This document shows, piece by piece, positions 48,311 to 61,226 of a stretch of 64,000 bases of DNA. This DNA comes from Marisa cornuarietis. Taxonomy: Eukaryota; Mollusca; Gastropoda; Architaenioglossa; Ampullariidae. Numbering within the stretch: position 1 is the first letter of the stretch; each line of letters opens with the position of its first letter. The position numbers and the translations under genes are program-made. The notes under the pieces are model-generated. The model was given only the letters and a program-made list of their open reading frames with translations, was not told the origin of the DNA and made no database searches. The stretch is from the NCBI GenBank assembly GCA_004794655.1, contig SMMW01000085.1, positions 1,674,001-1,738,000 on the forward strand, given 5' to 3'.

Positions 48311-49427
48311 GGGGGACAGTGCGTCACGAGTCTCAGGTGCCATTAATAAAAAGGACATCATACACAAAGATATGCATTGCTCTCTTGTCTACTTGTCTGG
48401 ATGAGATGAAGTGTCAGTAGTCACCAAGAAGGCACTCATTAGACAAATCCATTGTGTCAGAAGCGCTCTGGCAAACCCATTATTCAATTTTGTTAAAATT
48501 CATTATTCATTCATACAAGAAATACATATTGTATATTGGCTGTTACCACGAATACCCCAAGTATCTGGCTATAACTCTGATAACACTATTTCTCTTTTTT
48601 TTATATATAAAGTATCATTCTGTTAGTACTGTCGGTGTATGTGACACACATCAGCTAGCTGTTCCTGGTGCGACTGAGTTGTTTTAGAGGTTTGTCCAAT
48701 TTGTAGCTGGTGATGGTGAACGTAGTCTTGTAACGCACGTTTCCCTCATGAAGATGCTCACTGGTCACAGGGAGAAACTGGATAAACAACATCTGGCTAG
48801 GAAAACGGACAAAGGACAGAGCGTGAGTAGAAAACAAGAGGGAGGCGGACTTCTGTGAAATGTCCTGCCTGCACGCTGTGTGGGATTCTGTCTGACATTT
48901 TAGGCGCTTAGTGTCAAACGTTCACAAGAGTAGAAATTTGGAGTTGTTGAGGGTTGAGAGGGCTGCATCTTTAGCCCAGAGCACACACTAAACCTCATCA
49001 CGGCTGTTTGTCTGGCACACATCAGTCTGTTACAGTCCAGCACACTGCCGCGTCTAGTGTCCTATCGCACAGACCGGAAGTGCCTCCTCAGTGCCGCAAG
49101 GAGACGATGGCGTTTGTTTGTCCAGACGTCTCTCATCTCTCGAGCCGTTGCAGAACCCGTGTTCGGTGCTTCATTGCTTGTCGGCAGAACATCCGCCAAA
49201 TAGTTGTGGCGTAGTCAACGCAGACTTCACTCTGCCGCCGGATGTTGTTGCTGTTGCTGCTTGCGAAAAATTATAGTCCGTGATTATAGTGACAATTTTC
49301 TAATCGTTATAGCCAACCCTTACCCGAAAGGGAGATATTAAATTTTCTGTGCTTTTCCACGCCCAATGTCGATGCATTGAACAGCAACAACCAATCATCG
49401 ATGTAAGGTAATCACAGAACAAGTACA
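48311..49427. other. Gene-free stretch
   Basis: No recognisable gene or repeat family. The section from 48850 to 49270 is GC-richer, with several CpGs, but has no supported coding frame or RNA. Confidence 0.35.
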
Positions 49428-49429
49428 TA

Positions 49430-50351
49430 CGAGGTGTGGTAGAAAAGTAATGAGACTAGCAACACTGCAAGCGATCTGGTAAGGCTGCGCTGTTGGTAGA
49501 TCGCTTGCAGGTGTATCAGTCCCCTCCCATAGCTCAGTGTGAGTTTACACTCCGTCCGTTAACTACGTGATTGTTGTGACTGCTGTTAGTGACGTTGTGT
49601 TGTGGTTGTGCGTCACGCAAACTGGACCAGCGCCATTTGGAGCAACGTTGTGCCATTACATTTTGTGTTAAGCTTGGAGAATCGGCTAGTGGGACGTTTG
49701 AAAAGTTAAAACAGGCCTATGGGGAACATTCTTTATCCCGAGCTCAAGTTTTTCGCTGGCACAAATCATTTTTGAAAGGCAGAGAACACGTTGAAGATGA
49801 ACACCGTTCAGGGAGGCCTTCAACTTTCGAAAACCGACGAAAACATCGAAAGTGTGAACACTCTTGTGAGATCAGACCGTCGTTTAACATTAAGAATGTT
49901 GAGTGAACAATTAAATTTGAACAGATTTACCGTTAATCAGATTTTGAACATTTGCGCATGCGAAAGGTCTCAGAAAAAGGGTCATTGGCGTGAGACCAGA
50001 CATTGCAGACTAATGGATGCTCAATCATGACAACGCATTCCTGTGGTTCCCCAACCCTTCTATTCACCTGACCTCAGCCCCTGAGACGTTTTACTTTTTC
50101 CTAAACTGAAAAATGTCCTCAAAGGATGTCATTTCGGGACTTTAGAAAACATCCAAAAGAGTGTAACGGACATGCTGAAGACCATACCGGTTGAAGACTT
50201 CCAGCGCTGCTACCAAAAGTGGAGACAACGTCTCCATCGGTGTGTAGCTGCCCAAGGGAACTATTTTGAACGGGATAACATTGCTGTTTGAAAAAAAATT
50301 AAAACTTTGGTAAATAAAAAATCAGTCTTATTACTTTTCTACCACACCTTG
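49430..50351 (+). mobile_element. Defective mariner-family transposon
   Basis: Inverted termini of about 27 bp (CGAGGTGTGGTAGAAAAGTA at the left, its near-complement at the right) are flanked by TA duplications (49428-49429, 50352-50353). The plus strand encodes the N-terminal helix-turn-helix half of a mariner transposase (LEQRCAITFCVKLGESASGT, QVFRWHKSFLKGREHVEDE, RSGRPST). A frameshift near 49820 comes next, then NTLVRSDRRLTLRMLSEQLN. Most of the catalytic core is then deleted, and the C-terminal part follows (YSPDLSP, LFPKLKNVLKGCHFGTLENI, AAQGNYFERD). A stop replaces the residue after SP. Non-autonomous. Confidence 0.9.
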
Positions 50352-50353
50352 TA

Positions 50354-52190
50354 GGTAGTGACTTTTTAAAGAAAGCAGTAGCGCTCATTGGAAAAAAGGT
50401 AGACAACATTCAGAGGCACACTGTTAGACAAGACATTGATGGGTCAGGTATAAGGCTAAAGGTATTTCGAATTTTTGACAATTGTCTGTGTGTGTGTGTG
50501 TGGAGGGGAGGTGCTATCTGTTGTCGACAGTTTAAAAAAAAAAACAAGTGACAGCTTCAGGGGCAGTTTAAAAGACCGAAAAGATCACCCCTCTACGTTG
50601 GCAACTTGTTAATTGTCAAACATACCCGTAGTTGACAAGTATGTGAGAGACAAATGTGCGATTCACGCACGAGTTGGATTATCACATTCCCTTGCTGTGT
50701 TGGTGGTCCCCTGCAGTGGCGTGCTTGTACCTAATTACTCTTCCTGCAAATGTTCTGGAATATTTTTGTTGGTTGCTTGTTTTGGCAAGCCTTAGCGTTG
50801 TTTAACGTATCGCCAGCAGACATCGTCCTCGACTCTTGGCAGAGTTGGGTTCTCGCTTCTTGACAATATCTAGTGTGTGTATATATATATCAATATAAAA
50901 TAAAACATGATTTAACCGAAAGAGGCATTACAGAAAGAGCAGAAGCTCCACTAGGAGGAAAAGTCCAATTACACCATGTTTGTAGACGTCAATGCTGTGC
51001 ACGACATGGGCATGCCTGATACGAGTGTCGTGCAGCCTCAGGCACTTTCCGTTTGTGTGAGGATACAGGCTATAAGGACTGTCGCAAGATAAGATGGGAG
51101 AGCTTTCATTTGTGATAAGCAGATTAAACAGTAAACAAAAGGGAAGGGTTCTTGCTTTGGTAATAAAATTTTCAGCTTCGCATTTTTTAAAAACAGAACT
51201 GAGTTTTCTGCAGTCAGAAGACATCTTCATTTCCATCAGCTCGCCTATATTGCCCCGCTCTGTGTGCTGTCCCCAAGTCACACTCCGTATCAAGCTTCAC
51301 AGGGAGACGAGGGCCATGCTGACCCTAATGCACTGGCAGGTCAACAGACTGTAGCACAAAATAAATAAATAAATAAGAAAGAACCCCAGAGATGTTTGAC
51401 ATTTAAAACATATCATTCACAAGACGACGGTATGCCAGCAGGCCAGCCATTCCGTGTGAAAATCTTAATTAAGCCAACAGAGTAGAGAGCAGCCGACAAA
51501 TATAATCCTACTGCCAGTAGACAGGGGAATTTTATTAATTATCACTGTGGAGGTGTACTATGTGTGTGTTTCTATAAATACTGAGTTACGCATATGTGTA
51601 CATACGAACAATGATGGTGGTTAGTCTTCCTCTATAACAAAGTTGTATTTATGAATATTATTATTTACAGTTTTGCCCCTCCTCTCTCCATCTTGCAAAT
51701 GCGTAATAATTTCCAAACATTTTTTTCTCTCTTAACGCGCGCACACGCTCGCACATCCATGAATACACGGGTACGTGTGCTAATTATATATATATATACG
51801 CGCGACATGCACGAAGGCACATTGATACGCGATGAGAAGTGGTGCGCGTCGACTTGAAAACCTGCAAAGGTCGGTGGTTGTTACTTTTGCTTTTGCGAAG
51901 CTTACATTTTGTTGTTTTTAGTCACATTTTCTCAGCTGCAATCTGTCAAAAATTAAGGAAAATAAACGGTGTCGGTCCTGATGTGCAGATGTAATTATTT
52001 GCATGAAGATTGACTTTCCAACACATCTTTTACTTTAATGCTAGTCCTTCTTAACCCCCGCCCCTTCCCTCTTGCTACTTTACCCATCTTTCTCGGCAGA
52101 ATCACTATATTTCTCTGTTCCTGTTACTTGATGCCTTTTGTTTTCTGTTTCGTCGTCAGTACTGTCGTTTTCTTTCGTCCCCTTTGTTCT
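50354..52190. other. Intergenic stretch without supported genes
   Basis: Contains a (TG)n run near 50488, a short (TA)n near 50880, and A/T-rich sequence. The longest frame, 121 codons on the minus strand at 51293-50928, has no family resemblance or splice context and is not annotated as a gene. Confidence 0.35.
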
Positions 52191-52194
52191 GTAT

Positions 52195-52290
52195 CTACTT
52201 AGTCCACGTCTCTTCCTCGTTTTAAGCGCTAAGAGCATGCTCTCTATGAGTGTGAATATGCGCTATAAAAATCTTCACTATTATTATTAT
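52195..52290 (+). mobile_element. CR1-like 3' tail
   Basis: TTTTAAGCGCTAAGAGCATG, then GAATATGCGCTATAAAAATC and (ATT)n. The order matches the minus-strand tail at 38474-38520, so both belong to one family of SINEs or LINEs. Confidence 0.55.
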
Positions 52291-52300
52291 TATTTGGTGC

Positions 52301-52376
52301 TGTAATGGTTTGCATGAGGTGTTGCTGTAATGGCTTGCACGATGTGCAGCTGTAATGGTTTGCTCGAAGATGAGCC
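52301..52376. repeat. Three-copy tandem repeat of about 25 bp
   Basis: GCTGTAATGGTTTGCATGAG recurs three times with small changes (GGCTTGCACGATG, GGTTTGCTCGAAG), directly after the LINE tail. Confidence 0.75.
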
Positions 52377-52659
52377 ACAGTCGCGGACTGGTAATGAAAG
52401 GTATTTAATTCCCAAGTCCTCGATAATTTCCAGCAAACAAAGTGATGAAACAATAAGCTTGACGAAAGACAGAAAACTCGTACACTACTTCCCTATGTTC
52501 AGAACAGGCATTTAATTGCCGTAAAATTTGTTCTTGCCGACAACAGCTTTTTGAGCCTTGTGTCTCTTTGGGCATGAATGTTGCCAGACATTGCGGAACA
52601 GTTGTAATGTAATGTGTCTCACATTGCAATTAATGTATTGCAATCAATCAACGAGTACT

Positions 52660-52660
<1 letters not shown>

Positions 52661-52713
<53 letters not shown>

Positions 52714-52732
52714 TGAGAGAGAGAGAGAGAGG
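52661..52732. repeat. (TG)n(GA)n microsatellite
   Basis: About 25 TG units to 52711, followed by GAGA repeats. It is probably length-variable between individuals. Confidence 0.95.
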
Positions 52733-52930
52733 AAGAGAAAGACAATTTATATTTATTGAATTTTCTAGTTTCCACTACCGCTTGCTGCATCACTAGACTT
52801 ATTCACACTTTAGGGCCAACCGTCTTTTGTCTGTTAAATCTATCACAAACATGCCAAATTATGATTACACGGCTTGAGTTCATTCTACGTAAGTAGAAAT
52901 TAATTGATAGTGGTAATTTTTGCCGTTTCA

Positions 52931-52971
52931 CGCGCGCGCGCGCACTCACACACACACACACACACACACAA
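52931..52971. repeat. (CG)n(CA)n microsatellite
   Basis: ACGCGCGCGCGCGC followed by ACTCACACACAC repeats. The alternating purine-pyrimidine sequence has the potential to form Z-DNA. Confidence 0.9.
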
Positions 52972-53212
52972 ACGAGTGAGTCGGGTAGGCTGGAGGTTGA
53001 GAGTGTGGAAGTAACAGTAAACTGTCCACGTTGCAGAAGGTGATGCGCGAATATCTGAACAACTCCTGCCAATTACTCTTCGAAATCAAGATCAAAATCA
53101 CATTAAGCGTCAACTCACGTGTAAGGTACATTTCCCAGACTTGTATGCATGTGTGGTAAGACGGGCCCACAGTTTTGTTTTGTCGGTGTTTCGGAGATCA
53201 TAGCACACATAA

Positions 53213-53970
53213 ATGTACACAATTAGCAGCGGTACACATAGACACAATAAGCAGGTGTACAATTAGCAGCTATGCGCACAGAAACGCATAGCAGCTGTAC
53301 ACTGGGAAAGGTACAATAACGGTTTACACCCAGAAAGATACACTTAAAAACTATCAACACACAGAGATATTTACTGACCGATATCAATGATACATATATA
53401 TATATATATACAACACACATATACAGAGCAGAAGTTAAGATCGAAGAATTCCGTTGTCGCAAATAATAGTCCATATGAATCAACTGCACAAGTGAAAGAT
53501 AAAAATGTATGGTAGTTAGAATTAAAATGCAACAAAGATAGCTACTCTTTGTGTGTACAAAAAGCTATAGTCTATTAGTCTAGTGACCATAGGGAGAGGG
53601 AAAGCAAGCTATAGAGTCCCTTAGTCTAGTGACCATAACGAGAGTGAGAGTAAAAAGCTTTTCAGGTCTAGGGCACGGCGTCTCTTTACAACAAAATGCC
53701 ATTATGTCTTAGTTTGCATACCATATGTGCAGGGTAATTAACTCATTTTCATCTCTACGCATACCATAGGGTAATTACAATATCATTATATCTTAGCGTG
53801 CATACCATGTGACAGAGTGAGTAGACTGTCATAATATGTCAGTGCGCACACTGTGTGTGGCAGAGTAAACTGTCATAATGTCTTCATGTACATACATTAG
53901 GTGACAGGGTAATTAACACATTTTCATTAACTGTTGGTGTGCATACCCCCATTTGACAGGGTAATTTAAT
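53213..53970. repeat. Block of degenerate short tandem duplications
   Basis: Three local repeats follow each other. 53213-53300 has ACAATTAGCAGC-type units. 53562-53650 is a two-copy repeat of 44-bp period starting AAGCTATAG and sharing TTAGTCTAGTGACCATA. 53700-53970 has about five units of GCATACCAT...GACAGGGTAATTAA with 50-65 bp spacing. A (TA)n run lies at 53394-53412. No coding signal. Confidence 0.6.
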
Positions 53971-54102
53971 TAATGATCGTTATTATATCTTAATGTATAT
54001 CTCATCTAATTAAAAGATTACTATATCTTTGGTACAAGGTAATGATATATAACGTGTTCAACTCTGTGATGCGATAGTAGAGACGGACAAAGATAAAGGA
54101 AA

Positions 54103-54262
54103 TTAGGATGTGTAGGGGCGGGGAAGAGCAATCAGTGAACGAGAGACGGGGAAGTAGAGATAGAGAGGGAGAAATGAGGAAGAGGGAGTAAGCGGGAGGG
54201 GAAAAGAGAGGGAGGGAGGGGAGAGCGGATAAGGAAAGGGAGAGAGAAGGCGAGGAAAAGGC
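54103..54262. repeat. Purine-rich (GA/GGGA) tract
   Basis: About 160 bases almost entirely purine on the plus strand (GGGAGAAATGAGGAAGAGGG type), capable in principle of triplex formation. The predicted Ser/Leu/Pro-rich peptide on the minus strand is an artefact of this composition. Confidence 0.7.
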
Positions 54263-55734
54263 AGAGCACCCAGTCAGCAGAATGCCATTCCACATTTTGC
54301 TGTTGTTTCGCCACCTCGTTTCCTTCATTTCTAAAAGTAGTTAATACCCATTCGGACTCACTAACTGCTGACCTTTCCTTGGCAGAAGACATAATTTAAT
54401 AGGCCGAGAAACTATGAGCGGGAGCTGTGGTATCAGCTAGCCGGAGGTGCTTAATTTCTTGCCTCTTTGCCGAGGCAGGAATCAGTCCAAATGGCCAACT
54501 TCCTCTATGTTCCGCTCGCAGCCGACACAACGGCCCTAAAACCCAAAGTTAATTCGAAGAAAATTGGGTTCCGCTGTCACAGAAAATCTCCCAGCCATAA
54601 GAAAGGAGAACGTGCTTAGCTGCCTTTTACTTTAACTTCAGAGTTGTGAATGATTAAAGACCTCATCAGATGCCAGACGGCACGAGGTAGAACGAAAGCA
54701 TGCATGAGGCAGTTGTGTATATCTTGTCACAGACTTTCGAGCCCCGGTGTCTCCCCCCCCCCTTCTCCGCCCCTGCATCTACTGCAAGCCTTCAGTGTTC
54801 TTTTGGAGTTAAGGTTACAGTGAGACTATTTTTCAGTCATCGCAAAAGAACCGTCCTTCAGAAATTGCAGGAGCTGATCAGTCCAAATTCTCTTTTCCCC
54901 CAAGTCCCATGATTTGTTTTTATTCATACTTATCTAGCTTTGTACTGGAAGCTTGGCACGAACTGGGGCAGCCGATGAACTGGGTTAAAAAGTTGCAATC
55001 CAGACTATCCGGAATCTTCTGTTTGTAAACAAAGTTACAATGTTGCCTTATTATTAGCACCAAGGACGGTCGCACTCTTAACATCGTCTTCTCGATGTTT
55101 ACTCCCCTCAGCAGAACGTCGCCCTCACGCTGTTCCATCAAAAGACAACATAAGGTGGCATGTTATCTTCGCATTAGACCTTGTCAGTCAAACTATTTTT
55201 TCGCCTGCTATACTTAGGTACGGTATTGACTTTCCAAACATACGGGAAGTTCTTGGGTTACATCGCCATTATCGATTAGCCGTCGCCAGTCTGGAAGCCA
55301 CGGAATGCTGTTCCTGTAGATCCTTAACGACAAGCACGGAAATCAGGCCACAGAATGAAATATTTCCTCGCCAAAGTTTTGAACTAATACGCACACCGCT
55401 TGATAGTGAACAAAGTGCAGAGAATCACTTTCTTTGACAAAAGAAACAATTTTCATCCTAACCGCTGCCTCAAACGATAATGGTCATCTTGTACGCCTTG
55501 AGACGTGGATCCTTTGTAAACAAGTCCTCGGATTATCGGCGAATGGCACTAGAGAAGGGGGTAAGAGAGAAAACAGGAATACGAGAAATATTAAGTGATA
55601 AAGAAAATGAGAGAAGAGGGGGATAAGAGGGAGAATAAGAGGGAAAGGATGACAGATGAAGACAGGAGGACTGGAGGGTAAGTATGATCAGTTAAGAAAA
55701 AGAGACTACAGTGTTTGAAGGCTGAGAAGGACAC

Positions 55735-55905
55735 GAAGATAGGCGTGACTAGTGGGGTGAGGGCAAGCAAGTATGGTTGGTTAGGTGAGAGGGTAATGAT
55801 GATCATTTAGGTGAGAGGGTAAGTATCATTAGTTAGGGGTGAGGACAAGGATGATCAGTTAGGTGAGAAGGCAAGCGAGATTAATGTGGCGAGAGTGAGG
55901 GTATG
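55735..55905. repeat. Minisatellite of about 30-35 bp units
   Basis: Units of TTAGGTGAGAGGGTAAG followed by a TGATCA-like spacer repeat about five times with substitutions, within a broader purine-rich region (55555-55990). Confidence 0.7.
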
Positions 55906-56569
55906 ATTAGGGAGGGGACATGGTAAGTGAGATTAATGGAGAGAAAGCAAAAGAGACCAACGATGACAGGGGAGAGAGAGAGAGAATCAGGCTGCAGATT
56001 GAGAGATTGAGAGGGTGGGTAAAACGCTTGTCGATGTTTGCCTGCACCCGTGTAGGTGTCATCCTGGTAGAAACTGTCAATTAGACGCTTAACAAAGACC
56101 ACAATAAACTCCGTGATGAATGGATATTCATTTCTGAAGAAACCTAATAAAAGCAACTGAAGAAAAGCTATTTCTTCAGTGATTTAAGTTGTAGCGACCG
56201 ATTTACAGACGATGAGCGGTCCAGTCAGGGACAGGTTACGGTTATCAGATCGTCGCCAGAGAGGCATTTCATGGTAAGGCCAGTTCAAGTAAAGAACACT
56301 AAGATGTCACTGGACTGAATACAGCTTCAAGACACCAGTAAAGTCGTGCATGTGGCAGGCTGACTGAACTGCGTGGGGAACGTCAAATGTTTTGGTGCCT
56401 TATCTCGTCCTCCCACAATACCAAACAGCAAATGCTATGCATACACCCGCTACTTTAGATTTAACCTGGTCGTCTGGTCCCTCTAAGCCTTTCTGGTGGG
56501 AGATGCAAAAATGTAGAACTGATGTGGGTGACCTTACCTCAACACTAATATAAAGTGTGCGTTGGAGCC

Positions 56570-57000
56570 GGGGATTATGGTGGTGGTCATGGTGTGTTGT
56601 AAGTAACGGTGTTGGTGGGGAGGTAGTGTAGGTATAAGTAAGTCGTGGTGGTGGTGTAAGTGTAAGTAGCGGTGTTGGTGTGGAAGCAGTTTAGGTAATA
56701 GTGGTGGTGTAGCTACGCGATGAAGGTGGTGTATGTGGTAGTGGTGTAGGCGTAAGTACGTCGTGGTAGTGTAGATGGTAGTGGTGCTGTAGTAGTGATA
56801 TGGGTAGTGGTGATGTGGTGGTGGTGGTAGTTAATACTGATGGAGGTATAGGTGGTGGTAGTCATGTTAGTAGTCATGGTGGTGTAGGTATTTGCGGTAT
56901 GGTGATATAGCTGCATGATAGTGATTGCGTAGTTAGTGGTGGTGGCGCTGTAGTGATGTAAGTATTGGTGGTGGTAATTGTGTTGGTAGTGATCGTGATT
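56570..57000. repeat. GTGGTG/GTAGTG-rich low-complexity region
   Basis: Over 400 bp of imperfect GTGGTGGTGTAGGTATAAGT-like repeats, strongly asymmetric: G and T on the plus strand, A and C on the minus. Period and order vary, so it behaves like an old expanded trinucleotide/hexanucleotide array. Confidence 0.8.
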
Positions 57001-60000
57001 TTTTTCGATCTGAGTTAAACCACCAGCCGTGCTGCTGACGTGCGGGTGACAAGGAATTCTGTGTTTGTATTTTATTGTGACTTTTCCTGACCTGTTTGTG
57101 AGGAACTAATCCTCGACAAGTCCGCCAACCGCTATAACGAAAGCAACTACTTGGAACATTTTAATTACCAGACACATTGATCACCACACATCTTAATTAC
57201 CAGAAAGTCGCGATTTCGCAAGGCGTCAGACTCCCCCTTCCGATCGACGCACCCAGCTGTCAAGGAGGAGTTCTTGTCTGTGGAGGAAATTGAGGTTTTG
57301 TGGTCCCCTGTATGATACCCTCATTGTGGCCCCATCACGTCTGTAACCACATCAAGAATGCATTGAAAACACATATTTTTCCAAAGTCCCTTGCGAGGAA
57401 TTTCCATGATTCTGTCACACGCGCCTACTCTCCGTGGTCGGCCGAAGATTTGATTCTGTCGCTGTGGCGACAAGACAACACAGGCTGGTGTATGACATCG
57501 TCTGTCCAGCCATCAAGTTGGACTCCACTCAGCCGCGTGCCCAGATTTGCATCTGCTCCGTCATCTTGGTGGGCAACGTGCGATAGGGGCACCCGAATAT
57601 GCATATCAAAGACGGGGGGAGAAGGAGACACCATTTGCTTGAAGAGACGAAAACCACGTACTCAGTTTTGCTTTGGTCTCGACTTGTCTGCCATAGATAG
57701 TAGTGTGGCTACGTGCCACGCATGCATGGAAAAGAATACGAAATAGGCTTATTTGCCAGGAGCGGTGTTTCGGTAAAACGTATTCTAGGATAATGAGCAG
57801 CCGAACAGTGGCATGTTATGAGCGCCAGTCGTGGCAGTACTCCTGTACCGCCTCTAACGTCCTCTGTCGTTAGGGTGAGCGTTCTTGTGACTTAAGTTCT
57901 GAGGTTTCACAGAGATTCAGAGTACGAATGACGAAGGAGTCTGGAGGAAGTAATCAGCGAATGTGTCTCATTTTGACATTGCTGGACTCCAGACTGCGGA
58001 TACAGGAGCGGAGATACGTCTGTCATGTCCAGGGTGCTGACCTCTGTTTGTGGAACATAACCACCAGTGATTAACCTTTGTTTTAAATTTATTACTCGAA
58101 TTTTTTGTTGTTAATTTTTGTACTTTTTTGTAGTAATGTTTCTTTCTTATTTATCGTAGTGTCTTTTCTGTTGACTCTTCTTCGTTGTTAATGCCTGTGT
58201 GTTGAATCCCTGTTTGGTAGTTAATTCCCTTTTTACCGTTAATGCCTTTTTTTGTTGTTAATGTCTAGATGGAACACCTGTCGTTGAGGTAGAACTTCTG
58301 TGATTACTGCAACAATGGTATAACCTGACGAACTCAGCCAGAAATAGGAACAGTTTGCCTGACAAATCCTTTTGTTTTCTTTTGCTTTTAGCCAGCTGAG
58401 CCACCAATCAACATTACTGGCGGTTTAGGAATCACAGAGGTATCTTTATGCGAAAATTCACCAAAACCTTTCTCAGATTAACACAGCATAAAGAACAGTA
58501 TTGTACTGGTCGAAGAAAATAAAAAAAGATGAAAGAGAAGGAATACATACTTTAATCGCTAGTATACGTCATCATCCAAGTTCGCGTGCACGTGAAACCT
58601 ACCCAGCCAACCGAGCACACAAATATGTATGTATGTATGCACAGACAGCGACTGGCTGTAAGAGAGCGAGAGAGCGGGTGACAAGGAAGCAGAAAGAAAG
58701 AAAGAGGTGACTAGCAAATGAACGAAAGCGGCCCGACTGTTGATGTATCTGCTTGGTATCTTCTGAACTGATCGTTATCTTTGTCAGGTTTTATTTAAAC
58801 GTTGGTTCCCCTCTTACATCAATTACCTGAACTTTGTGGTGAAAGCTTTGATAACACATGATAACAGACTGACTGGCGGGAACGCCGCCGCTGTAGGAAG
58901 TCCGATCCATCAGTGTGGTCGTCCTTTGTTTGCCTCTCTATCCACAGTCCCTCCTTCCTCTGCGACCAGTCGAGCTGTCAATGATTGCTGGACTGCTGCC
59001 AATTCCGTATCTTCACGTCTCCGTTGAAACACGTAGCTCGAGCGAATCACGCTCACGTAGCCGTAGTCCTATGCTGCGATTGCTCAAACCCCTCACCGCC
59101 AGGAGTTTTATTTTCGGAGGAATCCATTCTGTTTGATCTTGTGAGTTTGTCAGGTACCAGACCAAAGGTGTTCCGTCGAGTGGCTAGAACTAGATAAACA
59201 GGTCAAAATGAAAGCAAGGTGGGCGGAATGAAACAGAGTGGTTAGTGGACATCTGCTGGCCTTCCAAAGATCCAGGATTCGCAGAGAAGGGAACATGCTA
59301 TGAACTACCATCTCTTCGGTGGGCTCCGAAAAAAAAATGCAGAACGCGATCAGAAAACCTACTGAGTGCTTATTATTATTATTTTTAGAACGAAATGACG
59401 AAGTTGTTCGTCAAACATTTTACTTTGTTCCTCTAGTTTTCAAAATCCTTACTAATTAGTTGTCTATGTTTTCTAATGTTCATTACACTACTGCCACACC
59501 CGATCTCGGGTCAGCAGGGTCAGTTGTTTTTCATGACCATCTCTTCTAGACTCTGTTCGCCTAGCAAAGTCCGCTATTCATTAAAATAAATGTTGTTCAG
59601 TTTTGAAAGAGTAAATGTGAGTGCAGGTGTCAATATCCAATGTTTCGCCCATGAGACTGTTTTTATTTTATAAGTTTTTATTTCTTAATGGAAAAGCACC
59701 AATACACACAAATATTACAATATTGACAAACAGCGCACACATGTGCAATAATAACACAATGTTTAACAGCAAAAACAATCACATTCTTTCGTCAGCATCT
59801 CATCACTTCCTGCCCTGCTCGGTAAAGAAGCAGCTACCCAGGCTGTCAAGATTTGCCCTACCTAGCTTGTAACTTACACACAAGAAATTAGGTTTTAGCA
59901 AATGGCAAAACTCTCAAAGTTGCTCTCAATTGTTATAAATTTTTGCTCTTATATAAATGGGAGATACAAAATGCAATTTAACAATCCAAAAATCCAAGCC

Positions 60001-60480
60001 AGCTCAGTCAACTTTTGATCTCCAAACCAACCTGTCTGATGGTTTTATCAGTAATTCATGCTACTATATAGACAATCCATATTCAGTACAAGTTACTTTT
60101 GAACAAAGAAAATCCTCATCAGTTTTCTGAAGAAAGAATTGGCTTCTTAGCAAGGTTTTAGGTGCATGCCTTCACTTTAGCACTGATATACATTTCTAGA
60201 AATATAAAAGGTCACCAAAGCCTTGAGGAAAAAGTTCACACATTTTTTAATGTGATTTTCCGGAATCTATGTATTTCACAGCGTGACCTTTTCGGAGGAT
60301 GGGAAAACTTTTTCCCCCTCCTATTTTTTTAAATAACACATTCACCTTATGAAAATTTTCTGACTCTGATTAGTGGGTCAAAGGCTCTCAAACTTGAATG
60401 TAGTGATGCTGTTTACTTGCAGCATTTTCTTGTTGATTTAGACTATCCTATAGAAACGCGAGTCCTGCCTGAGAAAGATT
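57001..60480. other. Gene-free stretch
   Basis: Several frames of 60-150 codons occur (the longest at 57300-57746, plus strand), but none shows a family signature, splice context or conserved motif. The first frame contains NHIKNALKTHIFPKSLARNF, faintly like a LINE C-terminus. Base composition is mixed and CpG-containing around 58850-59200. Confidence 0.35.
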
Positions 60481-60741
60481 AAACATCTAAGATCATGTTA
60501 CAAGATTTTGAAATAAGAGCCAATGTTGATTAAATTCCTTTTCTCTATTTAGTTTGTGGAAAGCAGCCTGTGTGTTTTAGGTGATATCTGAAGTTTTGGG
60601 CCGCAGGGATTAGATTCTGGAGAGTGCTCTTCTGGATAAAAAAAAAACTTGGCTGCATGTCTCATAATGTCCGTTACTTTATCTGTTACAATTTTTGGGG
60701 CCATAGCAAAGAGAATGAGTTCTTCACTTAATGTAATCGTC

Positions 60742-60742
<1 letters not shown>

Positions 60743-60799
<57 letters not shown>
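60743..60799. repeat. (TG)n microsatellite within the LINE
   Basis: About 28 TG units; on the LINE's own strand this is (CA)n, inserted in or expanded from its coding sequence. Confidence 0.95.
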
Positions 60800-60800
<1 letters not shown>

Positions 60801-61226
60801 ACAGATGGTGTAGCAGGTCTATAAGTTCTTTCCAAAATCTCTGGGTAATCTGGCAGTACCAAAAAAAGATGTTCTAAAGTCTTTATCTCATCATTACATA
60901 GGCGGCATATAGGAGAATCAGCTAGTTTACAAATTGAAAGAAATTTCTGTTTAGGGAGAATCCTGTGCAATAATCTTGTTTGGAAAAATCTTAACTGAGT
61001 GTCAAGAGTAATTTTATAGGAAACACAAAAACTGTCTCCCAATCGAGATAATCAAATTTAAGATTCCACTTAGAAACTGCTGTGGGCTAGGCTGAGTTTT
61101 GTAAGAATATTAATTTCACAGCTTGGTTGCCTTTGCCAGTGAGTGACCATGCAATATCATCAGAAGTTTATTCTTTTCTAGTCAGGAAACATCCTAATTT
61201 GTTTTGATGTTATCTAATGGCATGTA

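Noticed and set aside
47960..48367. 135-codon minus-strand frame with periodic Ser/Cys/Met peptide
   Set aside because: It is kept open only because the minisatellite unit is 30 bp; no start context, splice signals or homologous family are visible.
50928..51293. 121-codon minus-strand frame
   Set aside because: No conserved motif, composition bias or splice context; length is compatible with chance in this region.
54002..54392. Ser/Leu/Pro-rich minus-strand frames suggesting a secreted protein
   Set aside because: They are translations of a purine-rich low-complexity tract.
57300..57746. 148-codon plus-strand frame
   Set aside because: No recognisable domain; a faint LINE-like stretch near its start is too weak to annotate.
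58915..59136. Frame with an RS-rich segment resembling splicing factors
   Set aside because: Only about ten residues of Ser/Arg repeat without an RNA-binding domain or exon structure.
60728..61042. Independent small gene with a Cys/His motif
   Set aside because: The residues match the C-terminus of L1-like ORF2, and the upstream part of the same LINE is found beyond the mariner insertion.
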